Of a DNA stretch of 42,269 nucleotides, positions 26,201 to 34,331 are shown one piece after another. The DNA lies in NCBI RefSeq assembly GCF_002379585.1, contig NZ_DFUE01000084.1, positions 43,501-85,769 on the forward strand. Direction: 5' to 3'. Every line of letters begins with the position of its first letter. Position 1 is the first letter of the stretch. The notes under the pieces were generated by a model that worked only from the letters and a program-made list of their open reading frames with translations, did not search any database and had not been told where the DNA came from. This DNA comes from Pseudomonas sp. UBA4194. GTDB taxonomy: Bacteria; Pseudomonadota; Gammaproteobacteria; Pseudomonadales; Pseudomonadaceae. Both the position numbers and the translations under genes were made by a program.

Positions 26201-29200
26201 GTGCGCAATGTGCAGGGCCAATCCCTGGGCTCCGCGCTGGTAGGCAGCGACGGCGCGTTCACCCTCACGCTCACGACCCCTCAGACCAACTTGCAGGTGC
26301 TGACGGCGACTCAGGTGGATGCCGCCGGCAACGTGTCGCTGGGGGTCAACATCACCGCGCCGGATCTGGTGGCGCCTCTGGCGCCGGTTGCCTTGGCCCT
26401 CAACGCTGTGGGTACGGTACTCTCCGGCCAGGGCGAAGCCGGTGCCAGCATCACGGTGCGCGATGCACTGGGCGCGGTGGTCGGCACCGGTACGGTGGCG
26501 GCCAACGGCAGCTTCCAGGTCACCCTGACCACCCCGCAAACCAACGGCGGTGCGCTGCAAGTCAGCCTGACCGACGCGGCCGGCAATGTCTCGCTGCCCG
26601 GTGCGTTGGCGGTGCCGGACACCACAGCACCTGTGGCCGTGCTCAATCCGCTCATCAATGCCAACGGCACGTTGATCACCGGTACGGGTGAAGCGGGTGC
26701 GACGGTCACCGTGACCAATGCTGCCGGTACCGTGCTGGGTACTGCCCTGGTAGCGGCCAACGGCACCTTCAGCGTGACGCTGACTCCGGCGCAGGCCAAT
26801 GGTCAGCCACTGGATGTAGCGCAGACCGATGTGGCGGGCAACGTGTCGGTGCCGGTGCTGGTCACCGCGCCGGACATTACCCCACCTGTCGCCATGACCG
26901 GCGTCGCGATCAGTGCCGACGGTGCTATCGTCACCGGCCGCGGCGAGGCGGGGGCTACCGTGCGGGTGTTCAGCGCAACCAACGTGCAGCTGGGTACGGC
27001 GCTGGTCGATGCCAATGGCTTGTTCAGCGTCACGCTCTCCACTGCACAAGTGAATCTGCAAACCCTGACCGTGACGCAGAGCGATGTGGCCGGCAACCTG
27101 TCGGCCAGCGTCAATCTGATCGCGCCAGACCTGCTCGCGCCGGTCGCGCCCACCGATGTGGTGCTCACGCCGCAGGGCTCGGCGGTGATCGGCAAGGCCG
27201 AACCTGGGACCGTGGTCAGCGTGGTGGTCAGCGATGCTCAGGGCAATGTCCTGGGCACGTCGACCGTGGCCGCCAACGGTACCTTCCAGGTTGACCTGAG
27301 TTCGCCACAGATCAACGGCCAGACCCTGCTGGTGACGTCCACCGATGCCGCGGGCAACGTATCCACCACCACCATCATCGTGGCCGCGGACATCACACCG
27401 CCGGCGCCGCCGATCGACCTCGTGGTAGGGCTGGGTGGCACCGTGCTGGCGGGCAAAGGCGAAGCGGGCGCCACCTTCACCGTCCGCGACGCCGCCGGGT
27501 TATCGGTGGGCACCGGCACGGTCGCTGCCAACGGCAGCTTCACGGTGACGCTGACACGGACCGTAGGCGACAACGAAGTGCTGTCGGTGACGCTCACCGA
27601 CGTGGCCGGCAATACCTCGGCGGCGGCGACGGTCATCGCCTCCGATATCGATGGTCCCGACCAGCCGACGGCGCTGACCCTCACTGCCGATGGTTTGATC
27701 CTGAGTGGTGTGGGTAACGCCGGCAACACCATCACCGTGCGCGACCTGCAAGGCAACGTGCTGGGCAGCGGGGTGGTGGATGGCAGCAATAACTTCCAGA
27801 TCACCCTGAACGCACCGCAGACCAATGGCCAGACACTGGAGGTCAGTGCCAGCGACGGCACACTGGTGTCGTTGCCGGCGCAGTATCTTGCCGCCGACAT
27901 CACACCCCCGGCTGACCTTGCCAACCTGGCGGTCAGTGCCGATGGGCTGCTGCTCAGCGGCCGGGGTGAAGCCGGCGCCACGGTAACCGTGACAGGGCAG
28001 GGCAACGTGGTACTGGGGACTGCCGTGGTCGGCGTTACCGGTGCTTTCACCGTGATCTTGTCCAGCGCGCAAATCAACAGTCAGGTGCTGACAGTGGTGC
28101 AGGCCGATGTGGCCGGCAACATCTCCAACCCTGGCACCGTGCTGGCAGGCGATCGCACGGCGCCCGATGCACCTGTCGCACTGACCCTCAGTGCCGACGG
28201 CGCGGTGCTCTCCGGAGTCGGCGAAGCGAACGCTCGGGTAACCGTGAGCAACGCTCAAGGTGTGGTGTTAGGTACGGGCACCGTGCTGATCGATGGCACC
28301 TTCCAGATCAACCTCGGCGCTGCGCAACTCAATGGCCAGGCGCTGGGCGTGACCCTTACCGACGCGGCCGGCAATGTATCGGTACCGGGCAATGTGACGG
28401 CGGTGGATACCACGGCGCCCGCAGCCTTGACCGATCTGGCCATCAGCAACGCCGCCATCACCAGCAGCCTGGTCACCGGCAAGGGTGAAGCGGGTGCGCT
28501 GGTGACTGTCACCAATGGGGCAGGGACGGTGCTTGGGACTGCTACCGTAACCGCCGGTGGCAATTTCAGCGTGACCCTGACGCCAGCGGTCGCGACGGGC
28601 GAGCCATTGACGCTGGTCCAGCGTGATGCGGCGGGTAATACCTCGCTGACGGCCAGCATCAATTCGCCAGATACCACACCGCCGGCGGCATTGACCGGGG
28701 TGGCGATCAACGCCACTACCGGTGCGACCCTGACCGGTCAGGGCGAGCCGGGTGCGACCGTCACTGTCAGGAACGCCGCCGGGACCGTGCTGGGAACGGC
28801 CGTGGTCGCGCCGGACAACACCTTCGTGGTGACGCTGACGCCGCCGCAGATCAACCAGCAAGGCCTGACCGTGGCCCAGGCAGACGCTGCCGGCAACGTC
28901 AGTGTGAGTACCCCGGTCACCGCGCCGGACCTTACCCCTCCAGCCGTGCCGACCCAATTGAGCTTGAACGCAGCAGGCACGTTGCTCAGCGGTGTGGGCG
29001 AAGCCAACACCAGCGTCTCGGTGAAAAACGCAGCAGGCGTGGAGTTGGGTACGGGCACCGTGAATGCCAACGGCACCTTTCAGGTCACCGTGCCTGCCCA
29101 GCTCAATGGCCAGTCGCTGGTGGTCACCCTCACTGACCTGGCAGGCAATGTATCAGGCCCAGGCAGCCTGACGGCGGTGGACACCACACCACCTGCACCG

Positions 29201-32200
29201 GCGACCATTCTGGCGCTGGACGTCAACGGTGTGATCCTCACCGGTACCGGCGAAGCGGGCGCGCGCCTGGCGATCACCAACAATCTGGGGCAAGCCATCG
29301 GTACCGGTACGGTCAATGCCGACGGCACCTACAGCGTCACGCTGACGGTTCCCCAGATCAATGGTGAAGTGGTCAGCGTGGTCCAACTCGACGCCGCAGG
29401 CAACGCGTCGGCTGCAGTCACTGTCCTGGCGCGGGACATCCTGGCGCCTACCGCGCTGTCGGGCCTGACGTTGACGGCCAATGGCCTTGTGCTCGGCGGT
29501 ATTGGCGAGGCGAATGCGCGGATCGTGGTCAAGAATGGCCTGGGCGTGGAGATCGGTACGGCGACCGCCGGTGCCGATGGCGTCTTCACCGTCAACCTGG
29601 CCACGGCGCAGCTCAATGGTCAGGTATTGAACGTGACCCAGGCCGATGTGGCGGGTAACGTTTCATTGCCCACGTCATTCCCGGTACCGGATGTAACGGC
29701 GCCTCTGGCGCTGACCCTCATCGCAGTGAGCGGCGACGGCAAGGTGGTCACCGGCCGCGGCGAAGTGGGCGCCACGGTCACCGTCACCGGCCCTCTGAAT
29801 GCCGCGTTGGGCTCCGCCGTGGTGGCCGCCGATGGCACCTTCAGCGTGACCCTGACCACGCCGCAGACCAACTTCGAGGCCTTGGTTCTGACCCAGCGTG
29901 ACCCCGCCGGCAACCCCTCGGTGGGTGTCACCGTCAATGCCCCTGACCTGACGCCACCGGCGCTGCCGACCGGGCTGGGTCTGAGCGCCAATGGCCTGGT
30001 CTTCACCGGTACGGCCGAAGCGGGCGCGCGGGTGTTCGTGACCACTGCCCAAGGGGTGGCGCTGGGCAATGTCATCGTCGGCAGCGACGGCCAGTTCAGC
30101 GTTCCGCTGAGCCTGGCGCAACTCAATGGCGGCAGCCTGGAAGTGTATGCCCAGGACGCCGCCGGTAACCGCTCGCCCTTGGCAACCCTGACGGTGCCGG
30201 ATGTCACGGCGCCTACCTTGGTCACTCAGTTGGCGGTCAATGCCAACGGCACTGCCCTCACTGGCCATGGCGAGGCAGGTGCAACGGTCGCCGTCACCGT
30301 ACTGGTCGGGCAGACCCCTGTGGTGCTGGGCACCGCCGTAGTGGATGCCAATGGCAACTTCCAGGTGCCGCTGGTGCCCGCAGCGCTGGGCGGTCAATTG
30401 TTGACCGTGATCCAGACCGACGCCGCCGGTAACCCATCGCTCGGCGCGACGCTCAACATCCCCGTCGAGCTGCCGCCCGCAGCCCCGGTGGTCGGCACCC
30501 TCACCAGCGATGGTGTGACGCTGACCGGTACCACAGAGGCTGGCACCGTGGTTACGGTGCGCGGTGTCGGCGGCGTGCTGCTGGGCACCGGTGTCACCAC
30601 CGGGACGACCTTCACGGTCACGCTCAATCCGCCACAGACCAATGGTCAGGTGCTGGAACTGCATGCCAGCAATGGCACCCTGACGTCCGCTGCCACCTTC
30701 TACACGTCGGTGGACAGCACTGCGCCAGTGCCTATCACCGAACTGGCCATCAATGGTATCGGGACAGTGGTCACCGGCAAGGGTGAAGTCGGCGCCACGG
30801 TCACCATCACCAACGCGGCCAATGTCACGATCGGTACCGGTGTAGTGGGCGCCAACGGCAGTTTTGCCGTGGTGCTGCTGGTACCCCAGGCCAATGGTGG
30901 GCTGATCACCGCCGTGCAGACCGATGCCAGCCTGAATACTTCAGGCACGGCCACCGTTCCTGCGCCGGATATCACCCCGCCGGCAGCAGCGGTGGGCATC
31001 AGCCTGAGTGGCAACGGCCTGACCCTTAGCGGTACCGGCGAGGCGGGCAGTGTCGCCACCGTGTACAACGCCGTCGGTACGGCCATTGGGACGGCAACGG
31101 TACTGCCCAACGGGACCTTCTCCGTGGCCCTGAACAGTGCGCAGGTCAACGGTCAGGTGCTGAGCATCAAACTAGCCGATGCGGCCGGCAATGTTTCGGT
31201 TGCCACGCCTTATGTGGCCCTGGATACCACGCCACCGGCAGCACTCACCAATGTGGCGCTGGCTACCAGCGGTGCCGTGGTGACCGGCCAGGGCGAGGCT
31301 GGCGCCCGAGTGACAGTGCTCGGCAACGGCGTGACCCTGGGCACTGGCACGGTCGATGCTGCGGGCAACTTCAGCGTCAACCTCAGTGCTGCGCAGCTCA
31401 ATGGTCAGCAACTGAGCGTGGTGCAGACCGATGCCGCCAACCTGTCCTCGCCGATCACCGCCTTGACCGCCCGTGACGTGACTGCGCCCAACGCGCCTAC
31501 CGCGCTGGTATTGACTGGCGGCCTGGCACTTACCGGGCTGGGTGAGGCCAATACCACCGTCAAGGTGTACGGGGCCAACAACGCCCTGTTGGTTACCGGG
31601 CAGGTCAATGCGCTGGGCGTGTTCAACGTCGTGCTACCGTCGCCGCAGCTCAATGGGGGTGCCTTGAAGGTCACGCTCACCGATGCGGCCAACAACGTTT
31701 CGGCAGCGGCCCAACTCGGCGTTGCCGATACCACACCGCCGGCGGCGCCCACGGCGACCGTCAGTGCCAGCGGCACGGCGGTGTCGGGTACGGGTGAAGC
31801 GGGTGCAACGGTGACCGTGCGCAGCGGTACCACCGTGCTCGGCACGGCGCTGGTGGCCGCCGATGGCAGCTACAGCGTTTCCCTCAACGCCGCGCAGATC
31901 AACAATCAGATCCTGACGGTGACCCAGGCTGACGCGGCGAACAATGTTTCGCCAGCCGTGGCCACCACGGCGCCGGACCTTACACCTCCGCCGCTGGCCT
32001 CGGGGCTGGCGGTGGCGGTCAACGGCCTGAGCCTGAGCGGTAGCGGCGAAGCCGGGGCGCTGGTCACGGTCAAGGCGGCCAATGGTCTGACCTTGGGCAC
32101 CGGCACGGTACTGGCCAACGGCACTTTCACGGTCACCTTGAACAGTGCGCAGATCAACGGCGAGGTGCTCAGCGTCACGCTGACCGATGGCCGCGGTAAT

Positions 32201-34318
32201 GTATCGGCACCGGCCTCGGTCACAGCGCTGGACGTGGACGTCAACGAGCCGGTGACTGCCAGCAGCAACCTGGCGCAGGCCTCGGTCAACATCACGCCGG
32301 TATCGGTCAACAGCAGCTATGTCGACTCCGGCACCACCTTGCTGTTGGGTCAGGCCAAGGCCTACGGCTTCACCGTCGCAGCCAATACGGTCAGCGATCC
32401 GGTGTTGACCGTGACCACCACCAGCTTGCTGGGCTTGCTCAACAACGCGTCGTTCACCCTTCAGGTGAAGAATGCGGCCGGGGTGTGGGTGAACTACACC
32501 AGCGGGAGCAATGGCAGCGTGCTGGATCTGCTCGCGCTGGGTCCGACCAGCGTCAGGGCTGACCTGCCAGTATTGCAGGCCGGGGACTACCGTCTGGTGG
32601 TGAACTCGGGGCTGGTCGCGATCCTCAACACCTTGACTACCCAGCTGGACTTCACCACCACCAGCCTGACCCAGTTCACCGGTACCCCGGTGGCGGTCAC
32701 GGGCAACGTCATCACCGATCCGGGTGTCAACGGCTTGCCCGACCGCGTCGGCCCCGATGGCGGCGCTGTGCTGCAAGTGCTCAAAGGCGGTGTCTACGTC
32801 ACGGCGGGAGCCGGGACCACGGTCCAGGGGTTGTACGGCCAGTTGGTGATCGACTCCACGGGCAAGTACACCTACACCCCCAATGGGTCGGTGAACAGCG
32901 TCGGCAAGGTGGAGGACTTCAGCTACCAACTGGTGCACCCTAACGGCTTGTCTTCGATTGCCCACCTCTACGTGCGCATCGACAGCACCAATGTCGATGA
33001 AGTGTGGAACGGGAATAACCTGGCGGCCAACGCGACGCTGGTGGACGCCACCAACGACGTGGCGTCCAGCGCCATTACCCTGGTCGGTGCGCAGTCGGCG
33101 CCGGCCACCACCAGCTTTACGCCTTTCGGCACGTTGCTGGTGACGACGACCAAGGACTTCGCCTTCAGCATCGCCGCCGACACGGTGACGGATGTCACCC
33201 TCACTGCGAGGAACAACCTGAGCCTGATCTCCGGCGTCGGCTTGGCGCTGGTCAAAGTGGTCGGTGGTGTGGAAACCGTGGTCGCCAACTTCCCGGCCGG
33301 AACGCTGCTGGGTGTGGGCAATACCATCAGCACGGTGGTGCAAGGTCAGGGACCGGGCAATTACATCATGCGTGTCACTTCCGGCGGAGTGCTGTCCACG
33401 ATCACGCCATCGGTGACACAGGTGTCGACGTCCACCGTGAACTTCGTCATCGGCAGCGGTACCCAGGCGACCGGCAACCTGTTCACCGATACCGCCGGCG
33501 GCGGGGTGGATGTACTGGGCTCCACCTATACCTCGCTGAGCGTGCTCAGTGCCGGTGCGTTCGTGCTGCCTGGCTATAACGGCGTCACCATCGCCGGGCT
33601 GCACGGTTCGTTGCTGGTCAATGCCGACGGCAGTTACGTCTATACGCCGGCGGTGGGGCAGGCCATTGCGGTGACGCCGCAAACCGACGTCTTCACCTAT
33701 CAACTCACCCATCCCACCGGGGCCACCGACACGGCCACCCTGACCATCAACCTCAACAACGGCGCCAGCGTCACCAGCTTCGCCCGCCTCGCGTCGCTGG
33801 ACAGCACCGACGACAGCGCCGTGCACACTGCCGCCTCGGGGACCGAGCACCACACCCTCGATGGCACGGCCGGCAACGACACCCTGGACGGCGCACAAGG
33901 CGGTGGCCTGACCTTCCAGGGCCATGAGGGCAACGACACCATCGTGATCTACGACCAGTCGTTTGCCTCCGTCGACGGTGGCACGGGCACCGATACCCTG
34001 AAGTGGGCCGGTGGTGATGCGGACATCGACCTGAGCAATCTGGCCAGTCGCATCAACAACATCGAGATCATCGACCTGAACCACACCAGCAAGGTCAACC
34101 TGACCTTGAGCTTGAGCGATCTGCTGTCGGTGACCGACGCCAGCACCGACAAGCTGCTGATCCAGGGCGACACTCACGACACGGTGCACATGACCGGGGC
34201 GACCTGGGCAGCCGCGGGGCCGGTGCAGGTAGACAACGGCGTGCAGTACAACGTCTACACTGCCCAAGAGGACCCATCGCATCACCTCTGGGTCCAGAGT
34301 GGTATCAGTGTCGTTTGA
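17216..34318 (+). CDS. lapF: LapF/BapA-type giant repetitive biofilm adhesin (about 5,700 aa)
   Basis: A secreted type I adhesin of about 5,700 residues. Residues 1-107 are a BapA-prefix-like domain (DSIVVAAKSAESTTEIAWG, LKSGEQITIGDFFV). Residues 108-139 are hydrophobic, followed by 11 glycines (140-150) and a proline linker. Residues 159-5005 are 57 Ig-like repeats of ~85 residues. The typical unit runs D-x-T-A-P, SADGTxLTGxGEAGATVTV, GTATVGADGTFSVTL, AQTNGQ and TDAAGN. Residues 5006-5255 and 5256-~5535 are two related modules. The tail has an RTX-like GTAGNDTLDG (5550-5559) and should be the type I secretion signal. I noticed no cysteine, and tryptophan is absent from the repeats. The ATG at 17216 has AGGAG five bases upstream. 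The layout matches P. putida LapF closely, but MapA and BapA are related, so orthology is not proven. Confidence 0.92.
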   Translation: MDSIVVAAKSAESTTEIAWGNIKLMDTSLVKLPVRPEDVATVSRSGNNLIVTLKSGEQITIGDFFVVDATGAQSELVLEGDNGMLWQANYGEPFTGFTFTELSAADELLLAGAVAGTAMPGWMLAALGLVGIGAGAAAAGGGGGGGGGGGAPAPVPPVDTTAPDAPTGLQFAADGSSVSGRAESNGTVTVRDAQGNVVGTGIVDANGNFQIIFPAPQANGETLQVTVTDPAGNVSAPITVTAPDVTAPVAPGGLVVSADGSTLTGSGEPGATVVIKNAAGTTVGSAVVAPDGTFTVTLAPPQANGEGLSVTQTDAAGNESTSVAITAPDITAPGAPANLGISADGTTLTGTGEPGATVVIANAAGAVLGSAVVGADGTFSLTLNPAQINGENLVATQTDPAGNLSPAATVTAPDLTPDNTAPDAPSALLVSANGAILTGKGEVGAIVSVTNAAGVVVATGTVDADGNFRLDLSPAQANGQILSVTLEDASGNVSLPATVPAPDIEAPPVPSSLSVDTAGLVLSGITEAGATVVVRDAAGVIIGSGTANADGSFQITLNSPQVNGETLNVVATDAVGNASLPAELVVPDVTPPAPITDLIISADGFFAGGNGEPGNTVTITNAAGDVLGSARVNAFGRFVIRFAVRLTPGEELIAIQTDAAGNLSATVTAVVPDDVGPGTPDNLVLSSDGFTLTGTGTAADTVRVYNAQGTLLGTATVNPDGTFSVVLDTAQTNGEILTVIATDFDNEASVPITFTAPDSTAPAAVANVAVNANGTAVTGTGEPGATVTVRDAQGNIIGTATVNQAGNFAVTINPAQADGQLLSVTQTDASGNVSPPVDTQAPDVTPGADLSNVLISADGTVVSGRGQPGDTVTVRGSGGAVLASGVVNSDGSFNLTLVPAQTNGQQLAVSQQDAAGNASPVANLTAPDLDAPATPSGLTLDGGGIVLSGVGEAGTTVTVKDAAGTVLGTAVVAADGTFQVSLSSAQANGQVLTVSAADAAGNISASANLQAADTTAPLAVSNLQVSADGVTLTGQGEPGATVAITNAVGAVIGTATVGANGSFSVTLSPAAVEGDVLSAVQTDAAGNPSLPATITAPDADGPGTPGNLAVSNDGLQLTGTGTAGNTVNVYDAQGTLLGTGTIAANGSFTVALSPAQNDGQVLDVIATDGAGENSVPVEITAPDSTAPDALTNLAISNNGTVVTGNGEAGDSVTVRGPGGTVIGTGTVSADGSFSITLTSAQTNAQLLQVTQTDAAGNISTPAAVTAPDLTPPAAVTQVSVSNDGLTVTGQGEAGATVTVTGPNGAVLGTATVGADGLFSVGLAAAQTNGQNLGLVQADAAGNRSPVVTTPAPDTDIPAAPSGLLLNATGTVLNGIGEAGATVRVLAADGSTLGTATVAANGTFQVTLNPAQTNGQLLEVTQTDAVGHVSVPTPITAGDTTAPAAPTGVVLSRDGLTVTGSGEAGATVTVRSANGLPLGTAVVASDGSFSVALNSAQLNGERLTVGQADAANNASPTVAITAVDITAPAAPGGLVLDASGLVLTGTGEAGATVRITNAQGAPLGSAVVGANGTFSITLSAAQTNGETLKAIATDAANNSSLATTLVANDTTAPGPVSNLLISPDGLTLSGNGEAGASVRVTAANGDLIGTGSVTANGTFVITLTRPAVQSDVLSVIETDAAGNPSTPTAVNGPDGTEPSSPSNLAITLDGLTLTGSAVVGNTVTVTNAQGTVLGTAVVGASGTFTVNLNSAQHNGELLTVQASDGTRVSVPSLLTASDDTPPAILDNLALSANGSTLIGTGEVGATVNVRVLGQVVGTGTVGADGTFSITFTPALNNAQVLTATQTDAAGNISAGVTVNAPDLIAPDAPSGLTLNALGTLLGGQGEAGASISVRNAQGAIVGTGTVGADGTFQVTLSPGQLTGTTLLVTLTDAAGNTSVPGSLPVLDVTAPDPVTALVLNVAGTTLTGKGEVGATVSVVNASGTVLGTAVVGANGSFTVTLSPAQANGQLLDVLQADVAGNVSSPVAVTASDITAPTALAGVAISANGSVVTGSGEAGATVRVLGSGGAVLGTAVVDANGQFSVPLSSPQINLQLLTVTQTDAAGNASANVTLVAPDLQAPAAPTDVALTPQGSAVIGKAEAGTTVTVIVSDAQGNVLGTATVAANGTFQVNLSTPQTNGQTLLVTSTDAAGNVSTTTTVIAADTTPPNPAVQLAVSPDGVLLSGKGEVGATVTVLGPLGTPIGSAVVGANGSFIVTLTPPATQGATLSVTLTDAAGNVSPGASVVAPDANGPDQPTALQLSVDGLTLTGIADIGNTVTVRSGQGLVLGTATVGPDGTFQITLSAAQTNGQVLEVVASNGVINSIPGTVTAIDSTAPALTNVAISSDGTVVTGTGEAGARVTVLDAAGNPIGTVVVGITGAFTVVLTTPQLNAQLLQVTQSDPAGNSSTPAAVTAPDLTAPASITNQLVSNNGLTLTGNGEAGATVTVLGSDGQPLGTAVVGSNGAFSVTLSSAQTNGQTLTLSQSDVAGNKSPSVSALAPDTEVPAAPTALVLNPGGTLLTGQGEAGAIVHVLNANGVEIGTATVGANGRFEVTLPAQTAGQPLTVNQSDAAGNTSPSTPITAPDTTAPLALTNVGLSNDGLTVSGRGEVGATVTVRSAAGVALGTAVVGTDGSFSATLSAAQLNGERLSVTQADASNNVSPVVNVTAADITAPDAPGSLSLNLAGTVLTGSGEIGAAIRIVGAQGTVLGTGTVGSDGLFSIQLSAPQANGQTLRVTATDAANNVSAPASVLAADTTPPVAVSNLVISPNGATLSGNGEAGASLRVTAANGDLIGTGTVGAGGTFIITLTRPAVPSDVLTVIETDAAGNPSLPAQVNGPDGTGPATPANLVLSVEGAVLTGTGTVGSTIQVTNGQGTLLGSGTVNQLGVFSIILQTPQHNGELLTVQASDGNGRLSIPVQLTAGDDTAPALLANVVLSANGAVVTGTGEAGATVVVRNVQGQSLGSALVGSDGAFTLTLTTPQTNLQVLTATQVDAAGNVSLGVNITAPDLVAPLAPVALALNAVGTVLSGQGEAGASITVRDALGAVVGTGTVAANGSFQVTLTTPQTNGGALQVSLTDAAGNVSLPGALAVPDTTAPVAVLNPLINANGTLITGTGEAGATVTVTNAAGTVLGTALVAANGTFSVTLTPAQANGQPLDVAQTDVAGNVSVPVLVTAPDITPPVAMTGVAISADGAIVTGRGEAGATVRVFSATNVQLGTALVDANGLFSVTLSTAQVNLQTLTVTQSDVAGNLSASVNLIAPDLLAPVAPTDVVLTPQGSAVIGKAEPGTVVSVVVSDAQGNVLGTSTVAANGTFQVDLSSPQINGQTLLVTSTDAAGNVSTTTIIVAADITPPAPPIDLVVGLGGTVLAGKGEAGATFTVRDAAGLSVGTGTVAANGSFTVTLTRTVGDNEVLSVTLTDVAGNTSAAATVIASDIDGPDQPTALTLTADGLILSGVGNAGNTITVRDLQGNVLGSGVVDGSNNFQITLNAPQTNGQTLEVSASDGTLVSLPAQYLAADITPPADLANLAVSADGLLLSGRGEAGATVTVTGQGNVVLGTAVVGVTGAFTVILSSAQINSQVLTVVQADVAGNISNPGTVLAGDRTAPDAPVALTLSADGAVLSGVGEANARVTVSNAQGVVLGTGTVLIDGTFQINLGAAQLNGQALGVTLTDAAGNVSVPGNVTAVDTTAPAALTDLAISNAAITSSLVTGKGEAGALVTVTNGAGTVLGTATVTAGGNFSVTLTPAVATGEPLTLVQRDAAGNTSLTASINSPDTTPPAALTGVAINATTGATLTGQGEPGATVTVRNAAGTVLGTAVVAPDNTFVVTLTPPQINQQGLTVAQADAAGNVSVSTPVTAPDLTPPAVPTQLSLNAAGTLLSGVGEANTSVSVKNAAGVELGTGTVNANGTFQVTVPAQLNGQSLVVTLTDLAGNVSGPGSLTAVDTTPPAPATILALDVNGVILTGTGEAGARLAITNNLGQAIGTGTVNADGTYSVTLTVPQINGEVVSVVQLDAAGNASAAVTVLARDILAPTALSGLTLTANGLVLGGIGEANARIVVKNGLGVEIGTATAGADGVFTVNLATAQLNGQVLNVTQADVAGNVSLPTSFPVPDVTAPLALTLIAVSGDGKVVTGRGEVGATVTVTGPLNAALGSAVVAADGTFSVTLTTPQTNFEALVLTQRDPAGNPSVGVTVNAPDLTPPALPTGLGLSANGLVFTGTAEAGARVFVTTAQGVALGNVIVGSDGQFSVPLSLAQLNGGSLEVYAQDAAGNRSPLATLTVPDVTAPTLVTQLAVNANGTALTGHGEAGATVAVTVLVGQTPVVLGTAVVDANGNFQVPLVPAALGGQLLTVIQTDAAGNPSLGATLNIPVELPPAAPVVGTLTSDGVTLTGTTEAGTVVTVRGVGGVLLGTGVTTGTTFTVTLNPPQTNGQVLELHASNGTLTSAATFYTSVDSTAPVPITELAINGIGTVVTGKGEVGATVTITNAANVTIGTGVVGANGSFAVVLLVPQANGGLITAVQTDASLNTSGTATVPAPDITPPAAAVGISLSGNGLTLSGTGEAGSVATVYNAVGTAIGTATVLPNGTFSVALNSAQVNGQVLSIKLADAAGNVSVATPYVALDTTPPAALTNVALATSGAVVTGQGEAGARVTVLGNGVTLGTGTVDAAGNFSVNLSAAQLNGQQLSVVQTDAANLSSPITALTARDVTAPNAPTALVLTGGLALTGLGEANTTVKVYGANNALLVTGQVNALGVFNVVLPSPQLNGGALKVTLTDAANNVSAAAQLGVADTTPPAAPTATVSASGTAVSGTGEAGATVTVRSGTTVLGTALVAADGSYSVSLNAAQINNQILTVTQADAANNVSPAVATTAPDLTPPPLASGLAVAVNGLSLSGSGEAGALVTVKAANGLTLGTGTVLANGTFTVTLNSAQINGEVLSVTLTDGRGNVSAPASVTALDVDVNEPVTASSNLAQASVNITPVSVNSSYVDSGTTLLLGQAKAYGFTVAANTVSDPVLTVTTTSLLGLLNNASFTLQVKNAAGVWVNYTSGSNGSVLDLLALGPTSVRADLPVLQAGDYRLVVNSGLVAILNTLTTQLDFTTTSLTQFTGTPVAVTGNVITDPGVNGLPDRVGPDGGAVLQVLKGGVYVTAGAGTTVQGLYGQLVIDSTGKYTYTPNGSVNSVGKVEDFSYQLVHPNGLSSIAHLYVRIDSTNVDEVWNGNNLAANATLVDATNDVASSAITLVGAQSAPATTSFTPFGTLLVTTTKDFAFSIAADTVTDVTLTARNNLSLISGVGLALVKVVGGVETVVANFPAGTLLGVGNTISTVVQGQGPGNYIMRVTSGGVLSTITPSVTQVSTSTVNFVIGSGTQATGNLFTDTAGGGVDVLGSTYTSLSVLSAGAFVLPGYNGVTIAGLHGSLLVNADGSYVYTPAVGQAIAVTPQTDVFTYQLTHPTGATDTATLTINLNNGASVTSFARLASLDSTDDSAVHTAASGTEHHTLDGTAGNDTLDGAQGGGLTFQGHEGNDTIVIYDQSFASVDGGTGTDTLKWAGGDADIDLSNLASRINNIEIIDLNHTSKVNLTLSLSDLLSVTDASTDKLLIQGDTHDTVHMTGATWAAAGPVQVDNGVQYNVYTAQEDPSHHLWVQSGISVV
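17690..32230 (+). repeat. Tandem array of 57 Ig-like repeats within the adhesin gene, period about 255 bp
   Basis: Each unit is about 85 codons and opens with Asp-x-x-x-Pro (DTTAP, DVTPP, DADGP and similar). I counted 57 openings between residue 159 and residue 5005; 57 x 85 = 4,845, against an observed length of 4,847. Units are diverged at DNA level. Units 18-26 (22037-24328) and 32-40 (25598-27895) are much more alike than random pairs, offset by 3,561 bp at their starts, or 14 units. Confidence 0.93.
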
Positions 34319-34331
34319 TACCCCTTGCCAG

